DNA of 63,475 bases from Pseudomonas entomophila (GCF_013523165.1 NZ_JAAMQI010000024.1:1-63475); one strand, 5' to 3'. Shown: positions 1-9,035, counted from the first letter of the stretch. Translations and numbers: made by a program. The notes: generated by a model from the letters alone, not told the origin.

Positions 1-112
1 CCCTTGCGCCCCTGTAAAACCGCTGGCCCTGTCGCGGCCCGGCAAGGCCGCACAGTTTGGACGCCATGGTAGGTCTGACAGACCAGGGCCATGCCCATAG
101 GAGGGCTTGTCT

Positions 113-322
113 GCGATGCAGGCGGTGACGGGTCGGACGCCATCGCGGGCAAGCCCGCTCCCACAGGCCCGTGGCGGCCGGTTTCATCGCGGCGTGGTCG
201 TAGGTGTTTGGGCTGCATCACTGATCTGGCAGACCGGCGCATCCCCTTGTGGGAGCGGGCTTGCCCGCGATGCAGGCGGTGCCGGGCCGAATGCTATCGC
301 GGGCAAGCCTGCTCCCCACACA
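113..322. repeat. Cluster of three Pseudomonas REP sequences
   Basis: Three copies of the Pseudomonas REP core (a palindrome around GCGGGCAAGCCCGCTCCCAC) lie at about 141-166 (+), 248-272 (inverted) and 295-320 (+). The DNA just before the first and third cores is also repeated (GATGCAGGCGGTG at about 115 and 270), so this is a repeated REP unit and not three independent hits. It sits just past the 3' end of the TonB receptor gene, a usual place for REPs. I see no credible gene in positions 1-371; open frames there run through the repeats. Confidence 0.85.
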
Positions 323-371
323 GGCTGTATGAAAGCGCTGAAGGTCCGTGTTGGGCCGCAGCGCTGATGGG

Positions 372-2774
372 TCAGAACCCTACCGTCGCCGACAGCAGGT
401 ACGTCCGGGGTGTTGACAGGGTCAGCCCTGGTTCACTGTCATCCGGCGCGCCTGCCGAGCTCCAGTAATGATCGTCCAACACGTTCTCGACGCTCGCACG
501 CAGCGTGACGTCCTTGTGGTCGATCTTGAAGGCATACCGAGCGCCCAGGTCGAAACGCTTCGAAGCGTCGATCGCCTTGCTGTTGGCCTGGTCCAGGTAC
601 TGTGAGCCGGTGTAGATCCCGCGCCCGGTCAGGGTCAAGCCGGTGACACCGGGTACGTCCCACTCAGCGCTGAGGTTGACGTTGTACTCGGGCGTGGCCG
701 GCGCACGGTTGCCGTCGAAGGCGCCGCTGACGGTGCCGGTGAGCTGACTGTCGAGGTACATCACACCCCCCAGCAGGCGCACGCCGCTGACCGGCTCGCC
801 GAACACGGTCAGCTCGACGCCGTCGTTGCGTCGCTTGCCATTGGGGCCGAACACCCGCGAGGTGGCGTTGGTCTCGTAGGCGGGCTGCCGGATGCGAAAC
901 ACGCTGGCGGTAAGGGCCACATCGCCCAGGTCGTACTTGGCGCCGACCTCGACCTGCCGGCTCACGAACGGCGGGAAGATCTCGTCCTCGTTGATCGACA
1001 CCGACGGTGCGATCTTGCCCTGGCTCAAGCCTTCCATGTAGTTGGCGTACACCGATAGCCGATCGCTGACCCTGTACAACAGGCCGCCCGAGGGCGAGAC
1101 CTTCTCCTCGTCGTAGCCCGTGTCGCCCTTGATGCCCTCTTCCCAGTCGTCGACCTTGACCCGCTGCCAGCGCGCCCCCAGGGTCAGTTGCAGACGGTCC
1201 TCGAAGAAGCCCAGGGTGTCGCTCAGCGCCACGCCGCTGAAGCGGTTTTCCGTGTAGACCTTGGAATCGAGTCGGGTGGGGATGGCTGGCGCGGCTGTCT
1301 CTTTGGGGTGGTATAATTTGCTGCGTGCCGTGGCGTAGCGGCTGCCACCGTTGGTGAAGTCCATGTAGAAATGCGTGGCCGACAGGTTCACTTCATGGCT
1401 CACCGTCCCGGTCTGGAACCAGTTGCGTACGCCGACGGTGGCCGTGCGCACGCGCTCGTCGCGGGTGAAGTCGCGTGGCTGGACGTTGAAGTCACCGGCA
1501 TCGTTGACCACCGACACGGCATGGCGCAGGAAGTCGTGATCGCTCTTGCGGGCCCCGACACCGCCGTAGAGCATGACCGCGTCACTGACGTCGTACTCGC
1601 CCTGCACGGTGGCGAAGGTGTCTTCGGTGCGGGCCTTGCTCCAGGGCTGGGCGTAGTTGTGGCGCACGTCATCGGCCTTGGGCACCTTGGCATTGGCGGC
1701 GACCAGCACACGCTCCTGGGGTGCGTCGGTGTCGCGCTCGGTGTGGCCGATATCGGTCGACAGGCGCAGGCGCTCGCCGCGAACGTCCAGCCCGAGCACG
1801 GCCATTTCGCGGTTCACGCGCTGGTGATCCCATTCGGTGTCGCCTGACTGCTTGACGCCGTTGAAGCGAATGCCGAACAGGTCGCCCTCACCAAAACGCC
1901 GCCCCACATCCACTGCCGCGCCGACCTGACCCTTGGAGGCATAACTGGTGGTGAACTCGGTGATCGCGGTATCGGTGGCACGTTTGGGCACCACGTTGAT
2001 GCCCCCGCCGACGCTGCCACGGGGCGAGATGCCGTTGATCAGCTGGCTTGGCCCTTTGATGATGTCCACCCGTTCGGCCATCGCCATGTCGATGGTGTAG
2101 GTCGGCAGGATGCCGTACAGGCCGTTGTAGGACACGTCGCTGTTGTACAGGCTCAGGCCGCGGATGGTGAACTGCTCGAAGCGCCCCCCTGCCGGGTTGG
2201 TGGCGCGCACCGAGGGGTCGCTGGCGATCAGGTCGCCCAGGGTGCGGGCCTGCTGGTTCTGTATGGCCTGCTGGGTGTAGGTGATCACGCTGAAGGGCGT
2301 GTCCATGAAGTCGCGCGACCCCAGCAACCCCTGGCTGCTCTTGCGCGCCACCTGGCCGCCCGCATACGCCTGGCCCTCGGTGGTGGCGCCCGCGCCCAGG
2401 ATCGAGATCGGCGCCAGCTCGAGGCCGGTGCCTTCAGGCGCCGGAGCCAGCGTGTAGGCCTGCGCGCTGAGCGGGACCCACTGCAGCCCCGAGCCCTGCA
2501 ACAACCGGGTGAAGCCCTCCTCGATCGCGAACTTGCCCGACAGGCCGGGGCTGCGCCGCCCCTCGACCAGCGCAGGGTCGACGGAGAGGTCGACGCCGGC
2601 CTGGCCGGCGAAACGGGTCAGGGCCACGCCGAGGGTGCCTGCCGGCACGGCATAGGCGCGCCGGGCCAAGGGGTCGGCCCAGGCATCGGTCATGAACAAG
2701 GGGCTGGTAGTGATCGTCAGCAGCAGGCTGGCGCGCAACAGGGGACGCAGGGAGGGGGTACGAACGGCGGGCAT
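372..2774 (-). CDS. TonB-dependent siderophore receptor with STN signalling domain (FecA/FpvA-type transducer)
   Basis: An 800-residue outer-membrane receptor that would import a ferric siderophore using TonB energy and report substrate binding to the FecR protein encoded upstream. A signal peptide (about residues 1-33, cut near AWA) is followed by an STN/secretin-like N-terminal signalling domain (about 36-112), a plug domain (about 145-265, with the TIRGLSLYNSD segment) and a 22-strand-type barrel ending in the aromatic TVGF C-terminus typical of outer-membrane proteins. The STN domain marks it as a transducer. It is the last gene of a sigma-fecR-receptor array on the minus strand, 66 nt after fecR. 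The barrel resembles ferrichrome/FcuA-type receptors, but the ligand cannot be told from sequence. Confidence 0.92.
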   Translation of the reverse strand: MPAVRTPSLRPLLRASLLLTITTSPLFMTDAWADPLARRAYAVPAGTLGVALTRFAGQAGVDLSVDPALVEGRRSPGLSGKFAIEEGFTRLLQGSGLQWVPLSAQAYTLAPAPEGTGLELAPISILGAGATTEGQAYAGGQVARKSSQGLLGSRDFMDTPFSVITYTQQAIQNQQARTLGDLIASDPSVRATNPAGGRFEQFTIRGLSLYNSDVSYNGLYGILPTYTIDMAMAERVDIIKGPSQLINGISPRGSVGGGINVVPKRATDTAITEFTTSYASKGQVGAAVDVGRRFGEGDLFGIRFNGVKQSGDTEWDHQRVNREMAVLGLDVRGERLRLSTDIGHTERDTDAPQERVLVAANAKVPKADDVRHNYAQPWSKARTEDTFATVQGEYDVSDAVMLYGGVGARKSDHDFLRHAVSVVNDAGDFNVQPRDFTRDERVRTATVGVRNWFQTGTVSHEVNLSATHFYMDFTNGGSRYATARSKLYHPKETAAPAIPTRLDSKVYTENRFSGVALSDTLGFFEDRLQLTLGARWQRVKVDDWEEGIKGDTGYDEEKVSPSGGLLYRVSDRLSVYANYMEGLSQGKIAPSVSINEDEIFPPFVSRQVEVGAKYDLGDVALTASVFRIRQPAYETNATSRVFGPNGKRRNDGVELTVFGEPVSGVRLLGGVMYLDSQLTGTVSGAFDGNRAPATPEYNVNLSAEWDVPGVTGLTLTGRGIYTGSQYLDQANSKAIDASKRFDLGARYAFKIDHKDVTLRASVENVLDDHYWSSAGAPDDSEPGLTLSTPRTYLLSATVGF

Positions 2775-2840
2775 GGCGGAAGGCTCTCGTTGTTTTGCTC
2801 TTGCCTGGAATGACCGACGAGACGAAAAAAGGGGACAGCC

Positions 2841-3806
2841 TCACGTCGTCTTTTTTGCAGCGCCCTGCCCCCTGGGCACCAGGGTGACCCAATAGCGCGT
2901 GCGCGCCTGCACCTCCAGCGGCAGTGTGGCGGCCAGCAGCGTCAGGACGCGGTCGGTGTCGTCGAGCCTGAAGCTGCCCGTCACCCGCAGCCGCTCCAGG
3001 GCCGGATCCCACCGCAACAACCCCGGGCGATAGCGCGACAGCTCTCGCAACAGCTCGCCCAGGGGCTGGTCCTGCATGCTCAGCACGGCCTCGCGCCAGC
3101 CCGGCAAGGCGGCGTCGAACGTGCGGGCCTGCCCTGCCCCTTCACGGCCCAGGTCGATCTGCTGCCCGGCGTGCAGCGTCAGCGTCGATCCCGTCCTGGG
3201 GGACACGTGGACACTGCCGGCGACCACCGACACTCGGCACTGGGCCCCCTCCAGACGAACGCAGACATCGGCCTGCCTGACGTCGAGGCGACCCTGGTCG
3301 GTCTCGATGTGCCAAGCGGTGCCGATGGGCACGCGCAGGGCCAGCTCGCCGCGGATAAGCGTGACCTGTCGAGCGGCCTGATCGAGGTTCGCCGCGCTGT
3401 CGGTGTTCAGGTGCAGCACGCTGCCGTCGGCCAGGACCCATCGGCTCTGCTCGCCGACGGCGGTGCGCAGGTCGGTGCCCCAGGTTTCCAGTGGCCACTG
3501 CCTGTTCGCCAGCCAGGCGCTGGGCAGCAGCGCCAGGACGCCCAAGGCACCTTTGAGCACCTGGCGTCGGGTCGCGCCGGGGCGGTCGAGGGTGGCCATG
3601 GCCAGGCCGCTGGGCAGCGCGGCGAAGCGCTGACGCAAGTGCTGGGCCTTCTGCCACGCCTGCTCGTGGGCAGCGTCGCGCTCGCGCCATTGCCGCAGGC
3701 GCTCATGATCCTGCTCGCTGGCCTGGCCGGATTCGAGCAGTGCCAGCCAGCGTGCGGCGCTGCGGATGGCGTCGAGCGCCGCGTCCGGCGCAGTCGATCG
3801 ACTCAC
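2841..3806 (-). CDS. FecR-family anti-sigma/sigma regulator
   Basis: This 321-residue inner-membrane regulator would hold the adjacent ECF sigma factor and activate it when the STN domain of the receptor signals. The N-terminus carries the DUF4880 helix region (AARWLALLESG... about residues 15-50). One likely membrane span follows (GALGVLALLPSAWLA, about 90), then the periplasmic FecR domain (AVGEQSRWVLADGSVLHLN) and a C-terminal STN-like part. I chose a GTG start at 3806 because it overlaps the sigma stop as GTGA, which is typical translational coupling. A longer frame to 4001 would run back through the sigma gene. The gene order sigma-fecR-fecA supports the role. Confidence 0.88.
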   Translation of the reverse strand: MSRSTAPDAALDAIRSAARWLALLESGQASEQDHERLRQWRERDAAHEQAWQKAQHLRQRFAALPSGLAMATLDRPGATRRQVLKGALGVLALLPSAWLANRQWPLETWGTDLRTAVGEQSRWVLADGSVLHLNTDSAANLDQAARQVTLIRGELALRVPIGTAWHIETDQGRLDVRQADVCVRLEGAQCRVSVVAGSVHVSPRTGSTLTLHAGQQIDLGREGAGQARTFDAALPGWREAVLSMQDQPLGELLRELSRYRPGLLRWDPALERLRVTGSFRLDDTDRVLTLLAATLPLEVQARTRYWVTLVPRGQGAAKKTT

Positions 3807-4312
3807 AGGTCCGCCAGCAGGCAGTGCTCGTAGGCTTGGGCCATGTAGCGTTTGACGGTCCGCTCGGAGACGGCCAGGCGCTCGGCGATGGCGCGATAGC
3901 CCAGGCCATCGAGCTGGCTCCAGAGAAACGCCCGGCGCACGGCCGACGGCAAGCCTTCCAACAGCGCATCGAGCGCATGCAGCGTTTCGAGCAGCAGCCA
4001 ACGGTGCTCAGGCGACGGCACGTTGTCTTCCGGCAGCCGCGCCAGTGCGTCCAGGTACGCCTGTTCGAGGCTGCGACGTTGATGGAAATTGCTGAGCAGG
4101 CGCTTGCCGACGGTGACCAGGTAGGCACGCGGCTCGCGCAACTCGGTTAGCGATTGCGTGCTGCACAGCACCCGCACGAAAGCGTCCTGGCTCAGGTCGG
4201 CAGCATCCCAGGCGTTGCCCAGGCGCCGGCGCAACCAGCTCTCCAGCCAGCTATGGTGGTCGCGGTAGAGCGTCTGCACCGTCTGCGGTGGAAGCGTCTC
4301 TGCTGGGGTCAT
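3803..4312 (-). CDS. ECF sigma factor, FecI-like (iron starvation)
   Basis: A 169-residue extracytoplasmic-function sigma factor. Region 2 is visible around AADLSQDAFVRVL (about residues 36-48). Region 4 is the C-terminal helix-turn-helix (GYRAIAERLAVSERTVKRYM). The size is normal for FecI/FpvI-type factors. It would direct RNA polymerase to the receptor gene at 372-2774 when that receptor binds its ligand. The stop codon overlaps the fecR start. A Fur-like box lies about 30-50 nt upstream of the start, so expression is probably repressed by iron-loaded Fur. Confidence 0.93.
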   Translation of the reverse strand: MTPAETLPPQTVQTLYRDHHSWLESWLRRRLGNAWDAADLSQDAFVRVLCSTQSLTELREPRAYLVTVGKRLLSNFHQRRSLEQAYLDALARLPEDNVPSPEHRWLLLETLHALDALLEGLPSAVRRAFLWSQLDGLGYRAIAERLAVSERTVKRYMAQAYEHCLLADL

Positions 4313-4340
4313 GTCAGGGGCCTTGGACCAGGACGGCGGT

Positions 4341-4362
4341 AAATGAGAGTGATTCTAATTAG
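4341..4362 (-). promoter_or_regulatory. Putative Fur box upstream of the ECF sigma gene
   Basis: The sequence AATGAGAGTGATTCTAATT (4342-4360) closely fits the AATGATAATGATTCTCATT style of Pseudomonas Fur boxes and sits just ahead of the sigma start at 4312. This is the usual arrangement for iron-starvation sigma factors. Confidence 0.7.
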
Positions 4363-4441
4363 TACCGCGTGCGCCGTCCATGCCCCTGTGCGACACGGCG
4401 CAGGTCCTCGGAGCCCCTGCGCGTGCGTGGGAGGCGCTCGA

Positions 4442-6628
4442 TCAGAAGTCGATCGTGCCGGAGAACTTCACCAGCCGCGGATCGCCCTGGGTCAGGTAAC
4501 CGCCGTTGGCCGAAGCCCAGTAGTTCTTGTCCGTGAGGTTTTCGACGTTCACCCGCAAGGTGAGGTCCTTCTCGGCCACGCGCATCGTGTAGCGGGCACC
4601 GGCATCGAAGCGGTTCCAGGTCGGCAGGCTGAGGGTATTGGCAGCATCGACGAACTGCCCACCGGTGCGCAGCATACGCGCATTGAGCGCCAGGCCAGGG
4701 ACGCCGGGCACGTCCCAGTCGACGCTGGCGTTGAGCTGGAAGGTCGGCACGCCGATGGCATGGTTGCCGTCGTTGGCGCCGTTGGCGGTGTTCTTCTGCT
4801 CCGAGGTCATGCGGGTGCCGCCGGCCATCACGCGCAGGCCTTCGATAGGCTCGCCGAAGAGGCTGAGTTCGAGGCCTTTGTTGATCTGCTCGCCGTCGCG
4901 GATGTAGCGGTCACCTGAGGTATAGCCGTCGGATGGCTTCTCGATGCGGAACACGGCCAGGCTGGCACCGTAGGTCTGTCGGTCGAACTTGATGCCCGCC
5001 TCGAGCTGCTTGGTGCGGCCTGGGGGGAACATTTCGCCGACATTGACGACGTTGGCAGGCGCGGTCGGCCCCTGGGCCAGGCCTTCGATACGGTTGGCGT
5101 AGAGCGAGAGGCTGTCGGTAGGTTTGAAGACCAGGCCGTAGACCGGTGTGGTGATGCCTTCGTCGTAGGGTTCGCCATTGCGGCTGCCGTCGCGATAGGG
5201 GCGCGCAGGCGTTACCGGAGAGGTGCCGTCGTAGTAGTAGTTCTCGACACGCAGTTGTTGACGGCGAATGCCGTAGGTCAGCAGCAGGCGGTCGTCGAAC
5301 AGGCCGATCGTGTCGGACAACGCGATGCTGCGATTGCGCGTCTTGGCGGTCACACCGGGATCCCCCATGTCGCCGCCAGTGCTGGTCGCAAGCGTGGGTT
5401 TGGCGAATGCAACGCCGTCGTAGATGTGGGTCGGGCGTGCGCTGTAGAACACGTAGGCGTTTTCAGCCTGGGTCCAGAGCATGCTGGCGCCCAGCGCGAT
5501 CTGATGGCTTACCGCACCCGTTTGCAGGCGCCCGTTGAGGCCCGTACTGAAACTGCTGTTGTCCTCGCCATGAACGATATCGGAAGCGGTAATGTTCGCC
5601 GCGCCGCTGTTACCCGTCAGCACGGGCGTACCATACGTACCCTGCTCGCGTGTATGCCGCGCGCCCCCGGCCAGGTAGGCGGTCCAGCTGTCGTTCAGGT
5701 CCCACTCGCCGCGCAGCATGCCGAACGTGTCTTCCGACTCGCTGTAGCTCCAGGCCTGCCCGTAGTTGTGGCTGGCATCCGGCGCGGTCGGCACCTGGGT
5801 GGCGGTGCCAGGGCGTACCGAGTTGCGCAGGTGGTTGATGCGCTGCTTCTGGTAGCCGAAGTCGGTGGATACACGCATGTCGTCGCCTCGGTAGTCGAGC
5901 CCGGCGACGAACAGCTTGGTGCGCTGGTCCTGGTCGTCGATGGCGGTCTCGCCCTCGCGCTGGCTAAGGTTCAGTCGCGCACCGAAACGATTGTCCTCGC
6001 CAAAACGCTGGCCGATGTCCAGGTGCTCGCCAATGCGCCCATCGCTGCTGATGTCCTGGGTGTAGCGACGTGTCGGCACCTCGTCGGCGCGCTTGGGCTG
6101 CAGGTTGACGTTGCCGCCCAGGCCGCTGCCGGTCGGGCTGACGCCGTTGAGGAAGGCGTTCGGCCCCTTGAACACCTCCACCCGCTCGACGCCGTCGGTG
6201 GACATGATCTGCCGCGGCAGGATGCCGTACAGCCCGTTGAAGGCGATGTCGTCACCGGCCAGCGGCAGGCCACGGATCACGAACACCTTGGCCTGGTTGC
6301 CGAAGCCGAAGGACTCGCGCACCGAAGGGTCGTTGGCCAGCACGTCGCCGATGTCCTCGGCCTGCTGGTCCTCGATCACCTTGGCGGTGTAGCTGGTGAG
6401 GGAGAACGGCACGTCCAGGTTGTCCTGATTGCCGAGCACGCCCAGTTGTCCGCCGCGGGCCACTTGGCCACCGGCAAAGACCTCGGGCAGCGTGCTGGGG
6501 GTGCGCTTGAAGGCATCGGCGTTGACGTCGGTCGCTTCCAGTTCGAGGGGCTCGGCGGCGTTGGCCATCAGGGTGGCCGAACAGCAGAACGCGAGCAGGG
6601 TCGGGCGTGACGGGAAGCGAGGGGCCAT
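4442..6628 (-). CDS. TonB-dependent siderophore receptor without signalling domain
   Basis: A 728-residue outer-membrane receptor. The start at 6628 gives a signal peptide (MAPRFPSRPTLLAFCCSATLMANA); the frame extends further upstream to 6757 but without a signal sequence at that end. After the signal peptide the protein goes almost directly to the plug (DVPFSLTSYT..., FVIRGLPLAGDD, VEVFKGPNAFLNGVSPTGS) and the barrel, ending in GTIDF. There is no STN domain, so it should transport but not signal. It is clearly paralogous to the receptor at 372-2774 (shared NGLYGILP and GGQVAR segments). It lies upstream of the sigma gene in the same direction, with a weak Fur-like site ahead of it. Confidence 0.9.
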   Translation of the reverse strand: MAPRFPSRPTLLAFCCSATLMANAAEPLELEATDVNADAFKRTPSTLPEVFAGGQVARGGQLGVLGNQDNLDVPFSLTSYTAKVIEDQQAEDIGDVLANDPSVRESFGFGNQAKVFVIRGLPLAGDDIAFNGLYGILPRQIMSTDGVERVEVFKGPNAFLNGVSPTGSGLGGNVNLQPKRADEVPTRRYTQDISSDGRIGEHLDIGQRFGEDNRFGARLNLSQREGETAIDDQDQRTKLFVAGLDYRGDDMRVSTDFGYQKQRINHLRNSVRPGTATQVPTAPDASHNYGQAWSYSESEDTFGMLRGEWDLNDSWTAYLAGGARHTREQGTYGTPVLTGNSGAANITASDIVHGEDNSSFSTGLNGRLQTGAVSHQIALGASMLWTQAENAYVFYSARPTHIYDGVAFAKPTLATSTGGDMGDPGVTAKTRNRSIALSDTIGLFDDRLLLTYGIRRQQLRVENYYYDGTSPVTPARPYRDGSRNGEPYDEGITTPVYGLVFKPTDSLSLYANRIEGLAQGPTAPANVVNVGEMFPPGRTKQLEAGIKFDRQTYGASLAVFRIEKPSDGYTSGDRYIRDGEQINKGLELSLFGEPIEGLRVMAGGTRMTSEQKNTANGANDGNHAIGVPTFQLNASVDWDVPGVPGLALNARMLRTGGQFVDAANTLSLPTWNRFDAGARYTMRVAEKDLTLRVNVENLTDKNYWASANGGYLTQGDPRLVKFSGTIDF

Positions 6629-6667
6629 CGAATGGGTCCTGGATAAGGGGGCAACAACCGGAACTTG

Positions 6668-6686
6668 AATGGTAATGCTTCGCAAC
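6668..6686 (-). promoter_or_regulatory. Weak Fur-like site upstream of the second TonB receptor
   Basis: AATGGTAATGCTTCGCAAC, about 40-58 nt before the chosen receptor start, matches roughly 14 of 19 positions of the AATGATAATGATTCTCATT pattern. The iron-uptake context supports it; the match alone does not prove it. Confidence 0.4.
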
Positions 6687-6734
6687 TGTGAACAGCAAGC
6701 ATTGACGTCGAAGACGTGGATTGAATACGAGAAA

Positions 6735-7115
6735 CTAGAAGTCCCTTTCGATACCACTTCCCTCCACTAGGGTGTGCAACGACTTTCTCAAGAGATCGAT
6801 ACTTTCTTCATCGATTGCCGTTCCTTGAAATTCGGCAACGATGGTCTCGCCATTGAAATGCTCTTGAACATTCGATTTTATCTCCACCTTCAGCCTGCTC
6901 TCCGAAAGCCCTATCTTTTGTATGGCGCCTGCGATTTCGTACTCTGTGCTCTCGGTCTGAAGGCCAATGTCGCCTTCGGTGAAAGGGATGTCTTCGTCAT
7001 CCAAACGGGTCATGATGATGAAGTTGTGTGGATCAGCTGCATCATCACCCACTGCAACGATCAGGACGTCATCTTCTTCGTAGCACTTTATATGGGTAGC
7101 GTTAAAGACCTTCAT
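6735..7115 (-). CDS. Imm10-like immunity family protein (orphan)
   Basis: A 126-residue acidic cytoplasmic protein with no signal peptide. The layout resembles the Imm10 family of polymorphic-toxin immunity proteins: an opening strand with a short acidic run (EEDDVLIVAVGDD), a FIIMTRLDD strand, a central ES..YEIAGAIQKIGLSESRLKVEI segment, and a C-terminal E-rich helix (DEESIDLLRKSLHTLV). I picked the internal ATG at 7115 because GAGGTGG lies just upstream; the frame also opens six codons earlier. No toxin gene is visible beside it. Base use is more AT-rich than the receptors to its left. The family call rests on pattern recall, so it is moderate. Confidence 0.5.
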   Translation of the reverse strand: MKVFNATHIKCYEEDDVLIVAVGDDAADPHNFIIMTRLDDEDIPFTEGDIGLQTESTEYEIAGAIQKIGLSESRLKVEIKSNVQEHFNGETIVAEFQGTAIDEESIDLLRKSLHTLVEGSGIERDF

Positions 7116-7266
7116 ATCCACCTCTGTCTTCATTTCGCATTCAGCACCCGCGCTTTGCGGTCAGCTCATTCTACGGATCGTATCGGTACGCTTGAACCGG
7201 CACTCGAGTAGCCTCGCCTCTTGCCAAGCGACTGCGAAATCGGCGTGGCGAGACGAAAGGATGACT

Positions 7267-8037
7267 TCACGCCCAAAACAGCGAAACACCCATGCGCACG
7301 ATCAGCGCCACCAGCAGCACCAGAAACAGTATGCGAATCACGCCACTGCCGTAGCGCAACGCAATGAAGGCACCCACGACGGCCCCGGCCATATTGCACA
7401 CCCCCACCAGCCCGCCGATCAGCCACAGCACATGACCGGACGGCGCGAAGAACAGCAGCGCGGCGCTGAAGGTGCCCAGGTTGATGAGCTTCGCCGAGGC
7501 CGAGGCGTTGAGGAAGTCGAAGCCGAAGACGCGGACGAACACGAACAGCAGCAGGCTGCCGCTGCCTGGGCCGAAGACACCGTCGTAGAACCCGATCGCG
7601 GCGCCGAAGCCGATACCGGCCCACAGCCTGCCGATGCCGTAGCGAGGGTGGGCGTGCAGGCGTCCCAGGTCCTTCTTGATGAAGGTGTAGATCGCCATGA
7701 CCACCAGCAGAACGAAAACGGCGTACTGCATGAGGGCCTTGGGAATCAGTGCGACGGACAGCGCGCCCAGGTAGGCGAACAGGAACGCGGCCATGAACAT
7801 GGGCAGCAGCAGCCACCAGACCAACGTCACCCGTTTAAGGTAACGCGGCAGTGCGGCCACGCTGCCCATCCAGACCGCCAGCTTGTTGGTGCCGAAGACC
7901 GTCGCCAGGCTGGTGCCAGGCAAGGCGTGCATGAGGGCTGGCAGCTGGATGAGCCCTCCTCCGCCCACCGCGGCGTCGATGAGACCGCCGCAGAAGGCGA
8001 AAAGGCCGAGGACAATCAATTGATAATCTAAGCTCAT
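7267..8037 (-). CDS. TauE/SafE family sulfite/organic anion exporter
   Basis: A membrane protein of about 256 residues with roughly eight hydrophobic spans in two half-repeats. The first half carries the family's glycine-rich signature FCGGLIDAAVGGGGLIQLPAL; the second carries the matching IGFYDGVFGPGSGSLLLF. Members export sulfite, sulfoacetate or similar small anions; the substrate here cannot be read. I used the start at 8037 (MSLDYQLIVLG), which fits family N-termini; the frame continues back to a TTG at 8061. It is GC-rich core-type DNA but lies co-directionally 80 nt downstream of the AT-rich oxygenase-like gene at 8118-9035. Confidence 0.85.
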   Translation of the reverse strand: MSLDYQLIVLGLFAFCGGLIDAAVGGGGLIQLPALMHALPGTSLATVFGTNKLAVWMGSVAALPRYLKRVTLVWWLLLPMFMAAFLFAYLGALSVALIPKALMQYAVFVLLVVMAIYTFIKKDLGRLHAHPRYGIGRLWAGIGFGAAIGFYDGVFGPGSGSLLLFVFVRVFGFDFLNASASAKLINLGTFSAALLFFAPSGHVLWLIGGLVGVCNMAGAVVGAFIALRYGSGVIRILFLVLLVALIVRMGVSLFWA

Positions 8038-8117
8038 GTCGATCATATTATCTTTGCGCAATATTTATCAAAGATGACCTCAACTCTTGATGGCAGAAAA
8101 TATGACTCCCAGAATTG

Positions 8118-9035
8118 CTAGCTTGATAGCAACTCGGCCAACCCACGAAATGCCTGACCAACCCTAAGATTATAGTCGAGCATTATTGAGGATAGCTCAT
8201 CAACATTAAAAGTCTCCTCTAAAAAATTAGCATACAGCTGAGTAGCTGCAAGCGCATGCAGTCCATGCCTCATTTCCACATCACCTGAATGCCCCATCAC
8301 ATAGGCCTTTGCACACCGAAGAAGCTTCTTATCATCTCGCAAATGAGGACTATACAGAAGGATTAGATCTTCAACAAACTGGGCAAGAAAATTGTATTCC
8401 GACCCGCTCCAAAATTCTGAAGAGACTGAAACCATCATAGCTCGCAGCATTGCTTTCTTATGGAGAACGTCACCTATTGCACTTTTACATCCAGCCACGC
8501 CTACATCATATAGATACTCTGAGAATGCACTACAAGCGCTTACCTCTTCATGCGGAGCGAATTCCGGAATATTGAAAGCCCGCCTCATATGACTGAACAT
8601 TCCATCATGGCTTGCCTGACCCAATCCAAAATCATCTTTAGCAACTTCGTGCATATGCGCCATAACTCGATGATAAAGTTCAGCATTTTCAGCACCAATA
8701 CAATGGGCATCTGCCGCGAGTCGCATGATTACCTTGCACGAAACCAAACTCGTGGTTTTATGAGTCTCATTCCAACCCTTGAAAAAACCAGCTAACTTAT
8801 TAGAGCCTGGCCTCTTGAAAAGCGCGGCAAAAGTCTCCGCCGCATAGCACTGGGCTTGCGCAGTGACAGTGTCATTCAATACATAATCTATAGCTGCTTG
8901 AATTTCTTTAACCTTTCTCGAGTCTGCTGCAATAGGCGGCTTACGTGTATTTTTGTCAATCCAGCGAGCCGGCGTTGCAATCTTGCTAAAATCCGCTGGC
9001 AAGCACTCTAAAAATTTTTTACTAATGCAATGCAT
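8118..9035 (-). CDS. Possible haem-oxygenase-like diiron oxygenase (iron-containing redox enzyme family)
   Basis: A 305-residue, mostly helical soluble protein that I cannot name with certainty. The stretch HEVAKDDFGLGQASHDGMF (residues 129-147) matches the DExG.G....H..LF pattern of haem-oxygenase-fold diiron oxygenases of the UndA/BesC/CADD type. Further on are an isolated acidic residue in SSEFWSG (E207) and a His/acid cluster GHSGDVEMRHGLH (248-260) where the family has its last metal ligands. The family spacing is HxxxDxxH; here it reads H249-x4-E254-x2-H257, one residue longer, so activity is uncertain. The gene is AT-rich, unlike its neighbours at 7267 and before, and is divergent from a LysR regulator. 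No strong ribosome-binding site precedes the start. Confidence 0.5.
   Translation of the reverse strand: MHCISKKFLECLPADFSKIATPARWIDKNTRKPPIAADSRKVKEIQAAIDYVLNDTVTAQAQCYAAETFAALFKRPGSNKLAGFFKGWNETHKTTSLVSCKVIMRLAADAHCIGAENAELYHRVMAHMHEVAKDDFGLGQASHDGMFSHMRRAFNIPEFAPHEEVSACSAFSEYLYDVGVAGCKSAIGDVLHKKAMLRAMMVSVSSEFWSGSEYNFLAQFVEDLILLYSPHLRDDKKLLRCAKAYVMGHSGDVEMRHGLHALAATQLYANFLEETFNVDELSSIMLDYNLRVGQAFRGLAELLSS

Noticed and set aside
91..468. Open frames across the REP cluster
   Set aside because: They are built from palindromic repeat units and have no domain or ribosome-binding site.
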